The position numbers and the translations under genes are program-made. Source: Berghia stephanieae (lineage: Eukaryota > Mollusca > Gastropoda > Nudibranchia > Aeolidiidae). Taken from it: a stretch of DNA of 64,000 nt. Shown one piece after another: positions 11,306 to 32,653 of the stretch; positions within the stretch are counted from its first letter, which is position 1, and each line of letters starts with the position of its first letter. The notes under the pieces are model-generated. The model worked only from the letters and a program-made list of their open reading frames with translations, did not search any database and was not told the origin of the DNA. Location: assembly GCA_034508935.3 (NCBI GenBank), contig CM067448.1:46685766-46749765 (forward strand), written 5' to 3'.

Positions 11306-11420
11306 GTTTTTGTTTATTTTTAAAGCTCATGTTAAACACGATTTTTTTTTTTACAGGCAACAGCACACGATATTCAACTACAATAAAACAGAGATAAGAA
11401 CCCCGAGATACCAGCAATAA

Positions 11421-11811
11421 GGCGATTATATGGTCTAGTGGTATGACATTCGCTTTCGGATCGGAAGGTCCTGGGTTCGAGTCTCGTTAGACTCATAGTT
11501 GAGTCCTTAGAAAAGGCTCTTTACTCAGATTCTTTCACCGTGCTCAGGTGTAAAATGAGCACCTGGCCGTTTCTCTGTCAGAAAAAAACGTTACTCAACA
11601 TGTAGGACGGGACATGACGCCTGTTAGGCGATATTACAATTTTTTCGGACAGAGACAACGCTGTTAACGCTCAGGTATTCATTTTACACCTGAGTACGAT
11701 GAGAGAATGTGAGGAACGATGCTTTTCCAAGGACTCAACTATGCGCCGAGAGAGGCTCGAACCCAGAACCTTCCGATCCGAAAGCGAGTGTCATACCACA
11801 AGACTACACAG
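11421..11811. mobile_element. Two SINE-A copies in inverted orientation
   Basis: 11421-11590 is a plus copy cut off after the ACCTGGCCG body. 11591-11811 is a minus copy lacking its tail. Together they form an inverted repeat of about 170 bp per arm. Confidence 0.8.
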
Positions 11812-12179
11812 TCTTTCATTTTCTTTTCAATATTCGAATGTATCGTCTTGCAGAGCGAAAAGAAATTCATTTTTATCTAATATACACTTTCTTGCTATAT
11901 CAATAAGTCATATCCAAGCATTATATTTTGATGTGTTGATATTAAAACTACAGACGCGCTTCTACTACTGCTTTGACAGTTATATTATTTACTATAGACG
12001 TCTATTGGTTTATAAAATTATGCTAATAACTTCCATTACGCTTATTTACCTTATTCGTATTGTGTGGATTTTACGTTTGTGTTTGAATAAAGATTTTATA
12101 TTTATTTACACGTTCATTTATTGGGGTTTTGTTGTTTTAATTTATTCATTATTGTATGCTTTTTAAAATTGGCAAATGG

Positions 12180-12640
12180 TGAGACATGATCTCCGGTTAG
12201 AGTAAAATTGAACACACATTACAAAGAGTTAATGACGTTCATGTCAGACCCTGGTTCAATCACAAGAGAGGGCAAGTAATACATAAAAACACTGCTCCTA
12301 CAAAACGTTTGAGTTTATAAACTATCCCAGGTGTTTAAAAATGTTATTCGAGGTCTCTTCTTCGAAAAAAAGAAATTCAATGACAGTTTCCTGTCGCCGA
12401 CGGACATTCGTGGGGGCAGCCATTTTGAAGTGGCATAACTTGTCCAAATTGTACTGAATTAAAAAATTTCAACTTTTAGTTTAAAGAATAGGCTACATGT
12501 GTAAGTTTACTTGAGCCAAATATGACGTCACATGAAAAAGAAATGAACTGAGTGGGACATTTGTCCCATTACTTTTTGAATCACCTCCGTACGTACCTTG
12601 TGTAATTCAATTTTTTGGTTTCAGAGTGAGAGTACTGCAT
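12180..12640. other. Gene-free stretch
   Basis: No coding, RNA or repeat signal recognised apart from short A/T runs. Confidence 0.4.
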
Positions 12641-13040
12641 CTTATTTTCTAGTCTGAATATATTATGCTGGTCGTCAATAAAGATCATCAATCATCGCTC
12701 TTTTACATTCCGTAATCCTTAAAATCCGCCAATGAACCCGAAACCGCAGAGCGTCTAGTTGAACGGTGTGTTGTGACGAAGCTTCCGGGTGGGTTTGCGG
12801 CGGTGCACGAGTGCTGTGCGGTAAGGAATTTGCTGATTTGGTCGATCGTCATAACATAGAAGTGTGAGCACCATTAGAAGCTGCCAATGCATCCTGCTAC
12901 TGAAATAGTTATGCCGCCTTTATGAAACCTATTCATTATTATTACTCCAAAGGACTGGTTACATACACACTCCAAAGGATTTAGGAACCAAAAGAGTAGA
13001 GGGTTTTGATGTAATAAATGTTCCTATTTCCTATTCTTAT
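12640..13040 (-). repeat. Interspersed repeat R1, inverted copy
   Basis: GTCGTCAATAAAGATCATCA, then CTATTCATTATTATTACTCC and GGAACCAAAAGAGTAGAGGG match the reverse of 2630-2900, with extra sequence in the middle. Confidence 0.5.
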
Positions 13041-13437
13041 TTACATGACTGAATGAATATGGTTGCGCTGTCTCTATGGACGCTTGCCGTGAATGTGTTT
13101 TGTGTTACTTCGAGTGTGTCAGTCTGTTTCTAGTATCCAGTTAGTAATTTGTTTTCATAAATCTCTGTCCAGCAGTGCAAGTGTACTTAGCTTTTGGATG
13201 CCATCATGTGTGTTAAGGTGCTGAGGCAATTTGTGGAAATTTTACGTTTGCGAAATTGTTACCCCTCCCCTCCCCCACGACCCCCCCCCCCCCCCCATCC
13301 AATTAACGCCACCCCGTAGAAATTTGAAGGCAACTTGATCCCCAAAACGTCAATTCTATATAAATAGGGGTTTTATCTGTTGATGTATTAATCTCACTAT
13401 CCATATCCATACCATATTACGTATTCTGATAAACGTA
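13040..13437. other. Gene-free stretch with C runs
   Basis: No coding signal. A C-rich tract lies at 13262-13300. Confidence 0.4.
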
Positions 13438-13730
13438 AGCTTTTATATAGCGCAATACCCATTAAACTTTATAAATGGTCCATGACCAACTGCAATACGA
13501 ATCATGTAGACTAGAACGAGACGTGACACCTGTTAGGCGATATTCAATTATTTTTTTCGGACAGATACAATGCTGTTAACAGCCAGGTACTCATTTTACA
13601 CCTGATCACGATGAGAGAATGTGAGTAAAGAGCCTTTGCCCAAGGACATATCTATGCGCTGAGTGAGGCTCGAACCCAGGACCTTCCGACCCGAAAGCGA
13701 ATGTCATACCACTAGACCACATAGCCGCTT
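13438..13730 (-). mobile_element. SINE-A copy
   Basis: Near full-length minus copy: GCTTTTATATAGCGCAATAC at the tail end, and ACTAGACCACATAGCCGC closing the head. Confidence 0.9.
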
Positions 13731-13761
13731 CTTTTTTTAAAAATTCTGATAAACCAAATCG

Positions 13762-13937
13762 TTTTGGTCTCAAATCAACGTGCAAATATTTGCAGGTCTG
13801 ATAGCCAAATGCAATTATGGGCTTGATTTTAACATTGTTCTAATGAACAATATTTTGCGTTGATTTAAGAGTATTTCCATAACAACAATGAGCCCATAAC
13901 AATGTGGGTTATCAGACCTGCAAATAGGTTCACGTCG
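13762..13937. mobile_element. MITE family M1, best copy
   Basis: Inverted ends CGTGCAAATATTTGCAGGTC and GACCTGCAAATAGGTTCACG enclose about 130 bp with ATTATGGGCTTGATTTTAAC and TGAGCCCATAACAATG, also mutually inverted. The whole unit is nearly palindromic. Confidence 0.75.
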
Positions 13938-14346
13938 CCTCAAATCGTACGAGATTTTCTCCGTAATTACAGCAACCGTAAACAAACCCATAATTAGCCT
14001 TATGTAAATATACATTTATATAGTTGTATAACATAATAATGTAATGTTATATAACATATTTTTTTTTAAAAGATACTTGAATGCAGGGTGATATAGATAG
14101 AATAAAACCCGCATGTTTATTCGCAATGCATTTCCCAGGGACATAAATTATCGATTTATTTCTACTTGCACAATTTTTAAAAAATTCCCGGTCCTGTATT
14201 ATAACAAAACGCAATAGGAAAGAAAAGTGTTGACGTCACACTTTCTACTTATCCGGTTCCAAAATCCTTGGAAGTGTGTATGTAACAAGTCCGTCTGAGG
14301 GCTAATAATGAATAGGTTGCATATTGTGAATCATAAGTTGGTTTAA

Positions 14347-14616
14347 CCCTCTCCTTACCAACAACAAGAAAATCGTCACATTTGTTACCATACAACCAAC
14401 ATTTTTCTCATTCTGATATCATCTGGACATCACAAAATTTGAAGAAATATTTTTGTTACAATTAGATTATGCTGTGCTGTACAACTTGCTTATCTGAACG
14501 AAAAAATTTATAGCATTCACTTATTTCTTTTGAGTTAGAGTTTTTTAAAAATCAATTTTATGTTCGGTGGGTATGACGTTTCGGGGAAAATACGAAAATG
14601 GTCGGTAAGGCGAGAG
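14347..14616. mobile_element. piggyBac-like MITE, copy 1
   Basis: 270 bp flanked by TTAA on both sides (14343-14346, 14617-14620). Ends CCCTCTCCTTACC and GGTAAGGCGAGAG are inverted repeats. TTAA duplication is the signature of the piggyBac superfamily. A second copy with the same ends is at 43284-43493. No transposase remains. Confidence 0.85.
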
Positions 14617-14629
14617 TTAAATAATTTTA

Positions 14630-14905
14630 GTAGCAGGATGTATAGATAGAATGAAGTTGACGTCACCCAGGACTTTATTATTGTTTTTTTGCCATCCATG
14701 TTTATGAGTAATTCTCTATAAACTGTATTATCCAGACTATAAAAATTCAAAGTTACACATAGTTTTGTATGTTGGTCCGTTATACTTCCGGATGGCAATG
14801 TTGTGAGCTTAGCCAAGCGCATACTATCTATAGACAAATTTTGAGGATTACGGGACGTACAAGAGAGAAGATGGATCATCTTTTTTGACGACCAGCATAC
14901 TATAT
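14630..14905 (+). repeat. Interspersed repeat R1, partial copy
   Basis: Shares AGCAGGATG, AGTTACACATAGTTTTG, GGATGGCAAT, AGCCAAGCGCATA and TTGACGACCAGCATA with 2800-2900 and 6620-6760. Confidence 0.5.
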
Positions 14906-15139
14906 TAACTCACTCAATCTTAGAGATTTTTGCTACTTTTCAAAATTGGAAAAATGTAGTTAAAATGAGCATGTACATAGATAGTTTTATTCAACTACCA
15001 TGAACATGTGAAATAGCTTTGATACTACGACTATAATTTGTCTCAGAAAAAATGTAATAAATATGCACGGGGTAAAAGTAACCGGGGTAAACTACGGATA
15101 ATATAGTCGGTGTTTGAGTTTAGACAAACAATGAATATA

Positions 15140-15275
15140 ACAGTCAGTTTCAACAATGAACAAAATACCAAACACGGAACGTTTCGGGCTCAAACCCCTT
15201 CTTCAGCCAACAACAAACAAACAAACAAAAAAAAAAAAAAACAATAAAGACATAAATACATTACTAAACTCCAGT
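15140..15275 (-). repeat. Hairpin family H copy
   Basis: ACAAAATACCAAACACGGAA, then CGTTTCGGGCTCAAACCCC and TTCTTCAGCC, AAAGACATAAATACATTACT: one arm only, minus orientation. Confidence 0.7.
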
Positions 15276-15578
15276 TAGACGACAGATATATTTTGAAGGC
15301 CTTCTCTGTAGAAAAATATTGGAAAGTGTGTATGTGTGTGCGTGCGTGAGTGTGTCCGTTTCCTGTTGTGGAGGAGAAAGAGCACGTGTATGTGTGTTAT
15401 TGTGTGTATTGGGTTGAGGAGGGGGGTGTTTTATTGTGGGGGAGAACAAGCCTGTAGTGTATGTGTTTGAGTGTGTGTATGTGTGTGATTGTGTGTGTTG
15501 GGGGGGGGGGGGGTATTGTTGGGGAGAACAAGCGTGTAGTATGTGTGTTTGAGTGTGAGTGTGTGTTTCTAAATATTG

Positions 15579-15842
15579 AGCTTTTATATAGAGCAATATC
15601 CACTAAACGTGCTCAAAGAGCTTTACAAAGGGTCCTCTATCAACAGCAGCACGTAACATAAAGATCTAGACATGACGTCTTTTAGGCGATAATACATTTT
15701 TTTCCCGACAGAGACAACGCTGTTAACGGCCAGGTACTCATTTTACACCAGAGTACTGTGAGAGAATGTAAGTAAAGTCTTCTCCAAGGACTCACGCCGA
15801 GTTTCTGATCCGAAAGCGAGTGTCAGACCACAAGGCCACATA
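15579..15842 (-). mobile_element. SINE-A copy
   Basis: Minus copy with tail and body intact and a 5' head shortened around the B-box. Confidence 0.85.
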
Positions 15843-15862
15843 TTATAGATATTGTTGGTGGG

Positions 15863-15883
15863 GGGGGGGGGGGTGCGTCTCTA

Positions 15884-15923
<40 letters not shown>
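15863..15923. repeat. Poly-G and GT microsatellite
   Basis: A G run is followed by a GT run (15886-15922). Confidence 0.85.
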
Positions 15924-15924
<1 letters not shown>

Positions 15925-16087
15925 TATGTTTGTAAGTAAATGAGTCAAACAACTAACTGTCGAGATAATGAAATACAAGACAGAATAGAAAGCTGAAATC
16001 CCGCCAAAATCCATCCAACAATTTGACTAGCGTGTGACAAGAAGCAACATTTCAATATTGGTCCAAAAATAACAACTTATTGATGCT

Positions 16088-16226
16088 ATGCGTACTCATT
16101 TTACACCTGAGCACGGTGAGAGAACGTGAACAAAGAGCCTTTTCCAAAGACTCAATTATGCGCGGAGCGAGGCTCGAACCCCGACCTTCCGATCCGAAAG
16201 CGAGTGTCATACCACACAGCCGCGCA
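16088..16226 (-). mobile_element. SINE-A, 5' half
   Basis: Minus copy holding the head and first body segment only, ending at ACCACACAGCCGCGCA. Confidence 0.85.
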
Positions 16227-16380
16227 AATTTATAACCCAATTAGCGGTCTAAAAAAAGCCCAATAAAATAGAGCTGGGTGACGTCATCGTCATTCATTGC
16301 ATATAGAATACTTGAAACAAATTTGTGGCCAAAATTCTAAAATTAAATGTGTTTTTTCAGTGTGTAACATTTTAATATTA

Positions 16381-17758
16381 CGAGGGCTCTTTCATAATTA
16401 ACCGAAAAATGCCTGTAAAATCCGCGTTTTTTATGCTATCAACAAAATTCTTGCACGTGTTCATACCTTGACTCGTCCTTCATTTCTCTACGTAACAGCC
16501 AAGTCTGTCGACACACTTCTGCCAACACCGCACCATGGAATAGATACCCTCTCGGAAGAAATTTCCGTCAAGGTTTTGTAGCCATTTCCGCACATGGTCA
16601 ACAAGCTCTTCATCGACATCAAAGCGCTTTCCTGCCAGCTCACGTTTCAGTGGCCCAAAGAGGTGATAATCAGATGGTGCGAGGTCTGGACTGTGTGGTG
16701 GGTGTGGCAAAATCTCCCATCCATATTTCTCTAGCCAACCTTGCGTCACTCGTGCTGTGTGGGGTGTAGCGTTGTCGTGTTGCAAAATGACCCCGTTGGT
16801 CAACTGCCCTGGGCGCTTTCTGCGAATGGCCTCCCTAAGCTTGTCAAGAGTTTGGCAGTACCTTGCAGCATTGATTGTTTCTCCAGGTTGTAAGATTTCG
16901 AACAGAATAACACACGACTGTCCAGAAAACAGTTCCCATTATTTTCTTTGCTGACCGCATGACTTTGAATTTCTTCGCGGCAGGTGAGGATGGATGTTTC
17001 CATGTCATCGAATCTTGCTTTGTTTCTGGGGTGCAATGGTGCAACCAAGTCTCATCACCGGTGACTATGCTGTCAAGAAAAGTCACATCGTACCCTAGAA
17101 AGTCTCCGCCGGCGTTGGCAGTATGCCCGTGAACCCTGCGTGAGCTCTTGCTTCTCAAAAGTTCCCTGCAGATGTCCAATCTTTGTTCTTTATGATTGTC
17201 TGTCAATTGCTTAGGAACCCATCTTGCGCTGACTTTTCTGTAGCCAAGTTCATCAAATACAATTCTATGGGCAGAAGTTTCCGAAATTTCAAGACTGCTT
17301 GCGATTTCATGAAGTTTCAACCTCCTGTCTTGACGAATAAGCTCATCAACTCGCTTCACATTGTCTTCTGACGTCGCAGTTATCGAACGCCCTCTCCCTT
17401 CCCTGTCTGTCAAGTCGGAATGGCCGGCTTCAAACAAATTACACCAGTGATAGACTTGTGTAACGCTTATAACATGCTCACCATATACACTCTGAAGTTC
17501 TTTATGAATTTTGGTAGGATTCAGACTTTTGGCGTTCAAAAAACGTATGACAGCTCTGATTTCCTCCTTTGACCAAGTTTCAAGGTGGGCCGCCATCTTT
17601 AAAATCGTCTAGAAATTCATTGTGCAAAATGATGCACTTCATAATTTCTGGGAATATCCGTAAGGAAATAAGGAATATCATGTCGTTTACAGAATTAAAA
17701 AATCTCCACTGGTTGCTGAGCAATGGGCATTTTTCGGTTATTTCTGAAAGAGCCCTCG
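16381..17758 (-). mobile_element. mariner DNA transposon, near complete, with frameshifted transposase
   Basis: 1378 bp with TA on both sides (16379-16380, 17759-17760) and 33-bp terminal inverted repeats (starting CGAGGGCTCTTTCA) that differ at 2 positions. The minus-strand transposase starts at 17596 (MAAHLETWSKEE). It has the two N-terminal helix-turn-helix regions, WVPKQLT (the WVPHEL motif), the first catalytic D in VTGDETWLH, the second in LQHDNATPH, and the third in HSPDLAPSD 34 residues later, so D,D34D. It ends DRLGCYVEK at 16480. Compared with the family, one base is missing near 16922 (TTCTGGAC where TTCTGGGAC is expected) and one near 16912, so the frame breaks twice within about 10 bases. 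Ends and reading frames are otherwise fresh, so the insertion is young. Confidence 0.95.
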
Positions 17759-17821
17759 TATTATAGGATGTTCATAGATTCTTTGTATTAACTAGTTAAC
17801 TGTCGTAATGTGGATAAACAC

Positions 17822-18030
17822 GTATTTCAAAAATTTGGCCATAAAACTCGTCCTTAAATATCGATTGATTTAAATGACCCTTATCTTGGCATAAACTCTC
17901 AAACCTGGGACCTTCGCGAGGTCTTTTCTTTTTAAGTCCCAGGTATGAGAGTTTTGACAATTATGATTGTCATTTAAATCGATCGATATTGGAAGGACGA
18001 GATTTCTGGCCAAATTTTTAAATAAGTGTT
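17822..18030. repeat. Near-perfect palindrome of about 200 bp
   Basis: The left arm (17822-17925: AATTTGGCC, CTCGTCCTTAAATATCGAT, GATTTAAATGAC, ACTCTCAAACCTGGGAC) is mirrored by the right arm (17935-18030) around a short centre. Parts recur at 2345-2410. Confidence 0.75.
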
Positions 18031-18213
18031 TTTTTTTTCTTCCAGATTGCGGCAGTCTTCTGGTTTAGGCAAACAAAAAACGATGTATAATTTTCATTTG
18101 TAAATATTCGTGATGGTTTAATTTGGCAAGATAAATAAACAGCTAATGAAAGGCCATGGAATCCAGAGACATAGATTTATACACCATCAGATGGCCAACG
18201 AGCGTCTGCGTCT

Positions 18214-18483
18214 ATGTGGTTATGTGGTCGAGTGGTAGTGGTAGGTATGACACTCGCTTTCGGATAGGACAGTCCTGGGTTCGAGCCTTGCTCGGCGCAT
18301 AGTTGAGTCTTTGGAGAAGGCTCTTTACTCTCACCTTACTCAGGTGTAAAATGAGTACCTGGCCGTTAACATCGGTGTCCCTGTCGGGAAAAAATGTAAT
18401 ATCGGCTAACAGGCGCCATGTCTCGTTCTACTAGCTATGCTCTGAGCACGTTTCGTGGATATTGCGCTATAAATAATCTCAAG
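18214..18483 (+). mobile_element. SINE-A copy
   Basis: Plus copy with a short GTGGTA duplication in the head and a truncated tail. Confidence 0.85.
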
Positions 18484-18489
18484 TTTTTT

Positions 18490-18770
18490 TGTGTTTGTGT
18501 TTTTGTTGTTGTTTTTTTTTTTTTGGGGGGGGGGGGGGGGTAGGGGGGTTTGCGTGCAAAACTGTATAATATGTTCTAAAGTTAGTGACTAATTCATTGT
18601 TTTGTCGACAAAGAGGAAACCCGAAATGTCCTCATCATGTCTTTGGAATTGAAGCGTCTGTTCAGTTTTTACTATTATTTAAAGTTGTGTCCGTGTGATA
18701 TGTTTATTCTCTCCTTTCTTAAGACTTGTCTTTTGACGTCAAAGGGTGCCGTAACAATCAGGTCGTTAAC
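18490..18770. other. Gene-free stretch
   Basis: A T/G run (18500-18542), then no recognisable feature. Confidence 0.4.
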
Positions 18771-18772
18771 TT

Positions 18773-19000
18773 ATAGCCTGACACTGACCACAAAATGACG
18801 TCAAAATCCCAGTCTTTGGCCACAAAAGAAAACAAATCGTGAGTTGTATTCAATAGTTCAACCAATGGGATTACTTGTTTCCTTGAGCTCTACTAATGAC
18901 AACTCACTAGGCGGTGCAAAAAACAAATAATTACGTCAAAATGCCAGTCTTTTTGGGTTTCAGTGTCAGGCTATAACTTAACGATGACTACATGGCTCCA
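18773..19000 (+). mobile_element. MITE family M3 copy
   Basis: Starts TAACTTATAGCCTGACACTG, contains ATGACGTCAAAATCCCAGTC and GCCACAAAAGAAAAC, ends CAGTGTCAGGCTATAACTTA. A second partial right end follows at 18998-19030. Confidence 0.8.
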
Positions 19001-19138
19001 GTGTCAGGCTATAAGTTAACGATGGCTACGGTTCGACTCCTCATCGCCGAAAATGTTTTTACTTTCTATTTATTGTCCTCTGCCACGTCTCTACTCACTT
19101 CATTTCTTGGTGAGATTTCCCGTGAGTTTCCGCGTAGC

Positions 19139-19350
19139 CATCGTAAAGTTATAGCCTGACACTGACCAAAAAATGACGTCAAAATGCCAGTCTTTTGCCA
19201 CAAAAGAAAACAAATCGCAGGTTGTATTCAATTGTTCAACCAATGAAATAACTTGTTTCCTTGAGCTCTACTAACGACAACTCACTAGACGCTGACAAAC
19301 CTAAAAAATGATGTCAAACTGCCAGTCCTAGTAGTGTCAGGCTATATATT
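19139..19350 (+). mobile_element. MITE family M3 copy
   Basis: Starts AAAGTTATAGCCTGACACTG and ends GTGTCAGGCTATATATTAAC, so about 20-bp terminal inverted repeats. Inner ATGACGTCAAAATGCCAGTC and ATGATGTCAAACTGCCAGTC are direct repeats near each end. Confidence 0.8.
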
Positions 19351-19516
19351 AACGTTTCCGTCCTTGTACGTATCTTTGTCAATAACCAAGGGACTGAAAA
19401 TGCAGTCACTCACGAAAGGTCGTGCTTTTTACATGTATGATGTATTACTACACCAGAAGGCAGCGTTCAAAAGAGAAAATAGTGCTCATTGCGTACCTTG
19501 TAATTTTATATCTGTT

Positions 19517-19806
19517 GATGTGGTTATGTTGTCTTGTGGAATGACACTCGCTTTCGGATCGGAAAGTCCTGGGTTCGAGCCTCGCCCAGCGCATAGTTGA
19601 GTCCTTGAAAAACACCCTTTACTCACATTCTCTCACCATACCCAGGTGTAAATTGAGTACCTAGCCGTTAACAGTGATGTCTGTCGGAAAAAAAATTATA
19701 TCCGACTAACAAGCATCATGTCTCGTCCTACATATTAAGTGTTGATCAGGGACCCCTTTTTAAGTGCCTTGAACAAGTTTAGTGGATATTGCGCTATATA
19801 AAAGAT
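19517..19806 (+). mobile_element. SINE-A copy
   Basis: Plus copy, head to tail, with moderate decay in the body. Confidence 0.85.
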
Positions 19807-19974
19807 CAATCATTTTTTTTTTTCAAACTTTTATATGGGAAAGCATCCAGGAATAGACAGGAATGAATGACAGAGAGCTGCTGTATGGTGCCGTCAACAG
19901 ACGGGAAGAATGGCCAGACATTTGTCATCGCAGAGTGTGGGCAGCCAACGTTATTGAGGTTGTTGTTTGTTTTG

Positions 19975-20190
19975 TGTTTAAGGGTTTTACGGCACTTGCA
20001 ACACATTTAGGTTATATCAGCGCCAGTAAAAAGGAAGAAAATGGGATAGTTAAAAGTTCTAGAATTACGATTAAAGCACCCAAGAGAAAGTAAGACATAG
20101 GGGAACTGGGAACAAATAGTGATCAGATGTAGATTCCAAGAGCATGCCACCAATGTACTTAGTTTGAGATCACCTATAAGACCACGTTGG
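19975..20190 (-). repeat. Repeat E, 3' part
   Basis: Reading minus: AACTAAGTACATTGGTGGC, GGAATCTACATCTGATCAC, CTTTAATCGTAATTCTAGAA and GGTTATATCAGCGCC reversed match the 3' part of repeat E at 41300-41475, 43960-44138 and 48080-48297. Confidence 0.7.
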
Positions 20191-20343
20191 ATAGTAAGTA
20201 GGTACAGAAAGACCCTCAGAGACAAACCTCTCATAGGAAAACACCCCCCCCCCCCCACCCCCAAAAAAAATTAAAAAATAACCATTTCACCTCTGCTGAG
20301 ATTTGTTTGCATGTGAAATTCCAATTGAGTTGTTGATCCCATT

Positions 20344-20366
20344 TTTATTTTCGAGCCTTTTATTTT
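20344..20366 (-). promoter_or_regulatory. Candidate poly(A) signals of MRPL38
   Basis: TTTATT on the plus strand gives AATAAA on the minus strand about 310-330 bases after the MRPL38 stop. The 3' UTR would then include the CT microsatellite at 20386-20446. Confidence 0.35.
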
Positions 20367-20382
20367 ATTTTTTCATTGGAAT

Positions 20383-20385
<3 letters not shown>

Positions 20386-20446
<61 letters not shown>

Positions 20447-20490
20447 TTCTTTCTCTCTCTCTCTCTCACTTTCTTTCTCTCTGACTCTCT
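20386..20490. repeat. (CT)n microsatellite
   Basis: Uninterrupted CT from about 20386 to 20446, then degenerate CT/TTTC. It lies in the likely MRPL38 3' UTR. Confidence 0.9.
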
Positions 20491-20675
20491 ATCTCCTCTC
20501 TTCTCTCCCCGTCTGTCTGTCTTTCTCTCTCCAGTGATAAATCTCTCACGGCAACCCAGTCTGGCTCTTACTGCTATGAAAATTTCTATCATAAAAATGA
20601 GAAGATTCACACCCACACACACACACACACACAAAAACAAACACTGGACAGAGAATAAGGTGAAACTGGAAGGCC

Positions 20676-32181
<11,506 letters not shown>

Positions 32182-32653
32182 TTTGTAAATGCAATACAAC
32201 TTTTTTACTTGTCTACTATTTTGTTAAAAATTGAATTTCCCATGATAAGCTTTCTGCTACAATTTGACTTTGTGACAATAATAAAATATTGCTTGGAGAA
32301 TTACCACGATAAAAGTGAATGCTAGAAAACTTTAATTCGTTTTAACGAAGATGGTATCTAGTAATTCGCCATTTTATATATAAATCGGAAAACAACGAAA
32401 CAAAAGCAAACTTAACCTTTAACCTTTGCCATCAAACTCGAACTTCAATGTTATCTTCGTTTTTTGTTCTGCTAGAATTTGACCTCTATAATTCTATTTC
32501 ATTTTGAATTCAACAATGCTTTTAAGTTGTCCCAATAATTAAATGGTTCCTCTGGTGAAGAGCGTTTTTGATGCAGGAGATTCAAACCTAGGCCACAGAT
32601 CTCAAAAGAGGCAAGAGAACAAAATGTTCATTATTGAATTATGAAGACGAAGA
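32182..32653. promoter_or_regulatory. Bidirectional promoter region, MRPL38/TCAIM
   Basis: 472 bp separates the two start codons, which face away from each other. It contains no SINE or MITE although repeats are dense on both sides. CGCCATTTT (AAAATGGCG read on the minus strand, a YY1-like core) occurs at 32176-32184 over the MRPL38 start codon and again at 32367-32375 beside TTATATATAAA (32373-32383). TAACCTTTAACCT (32413-32425) is a direct repeat spaced by one base. Start sites are not known. Confidence 0.7.

Noticed and set aside
32543-32643. Upstream ATG at 32543 as the TCAIM start
   Set aside because: It is in the right phase but hits TGA at 32642; the ATG at 32654 gives an open frame through the exon 1-2 junction.
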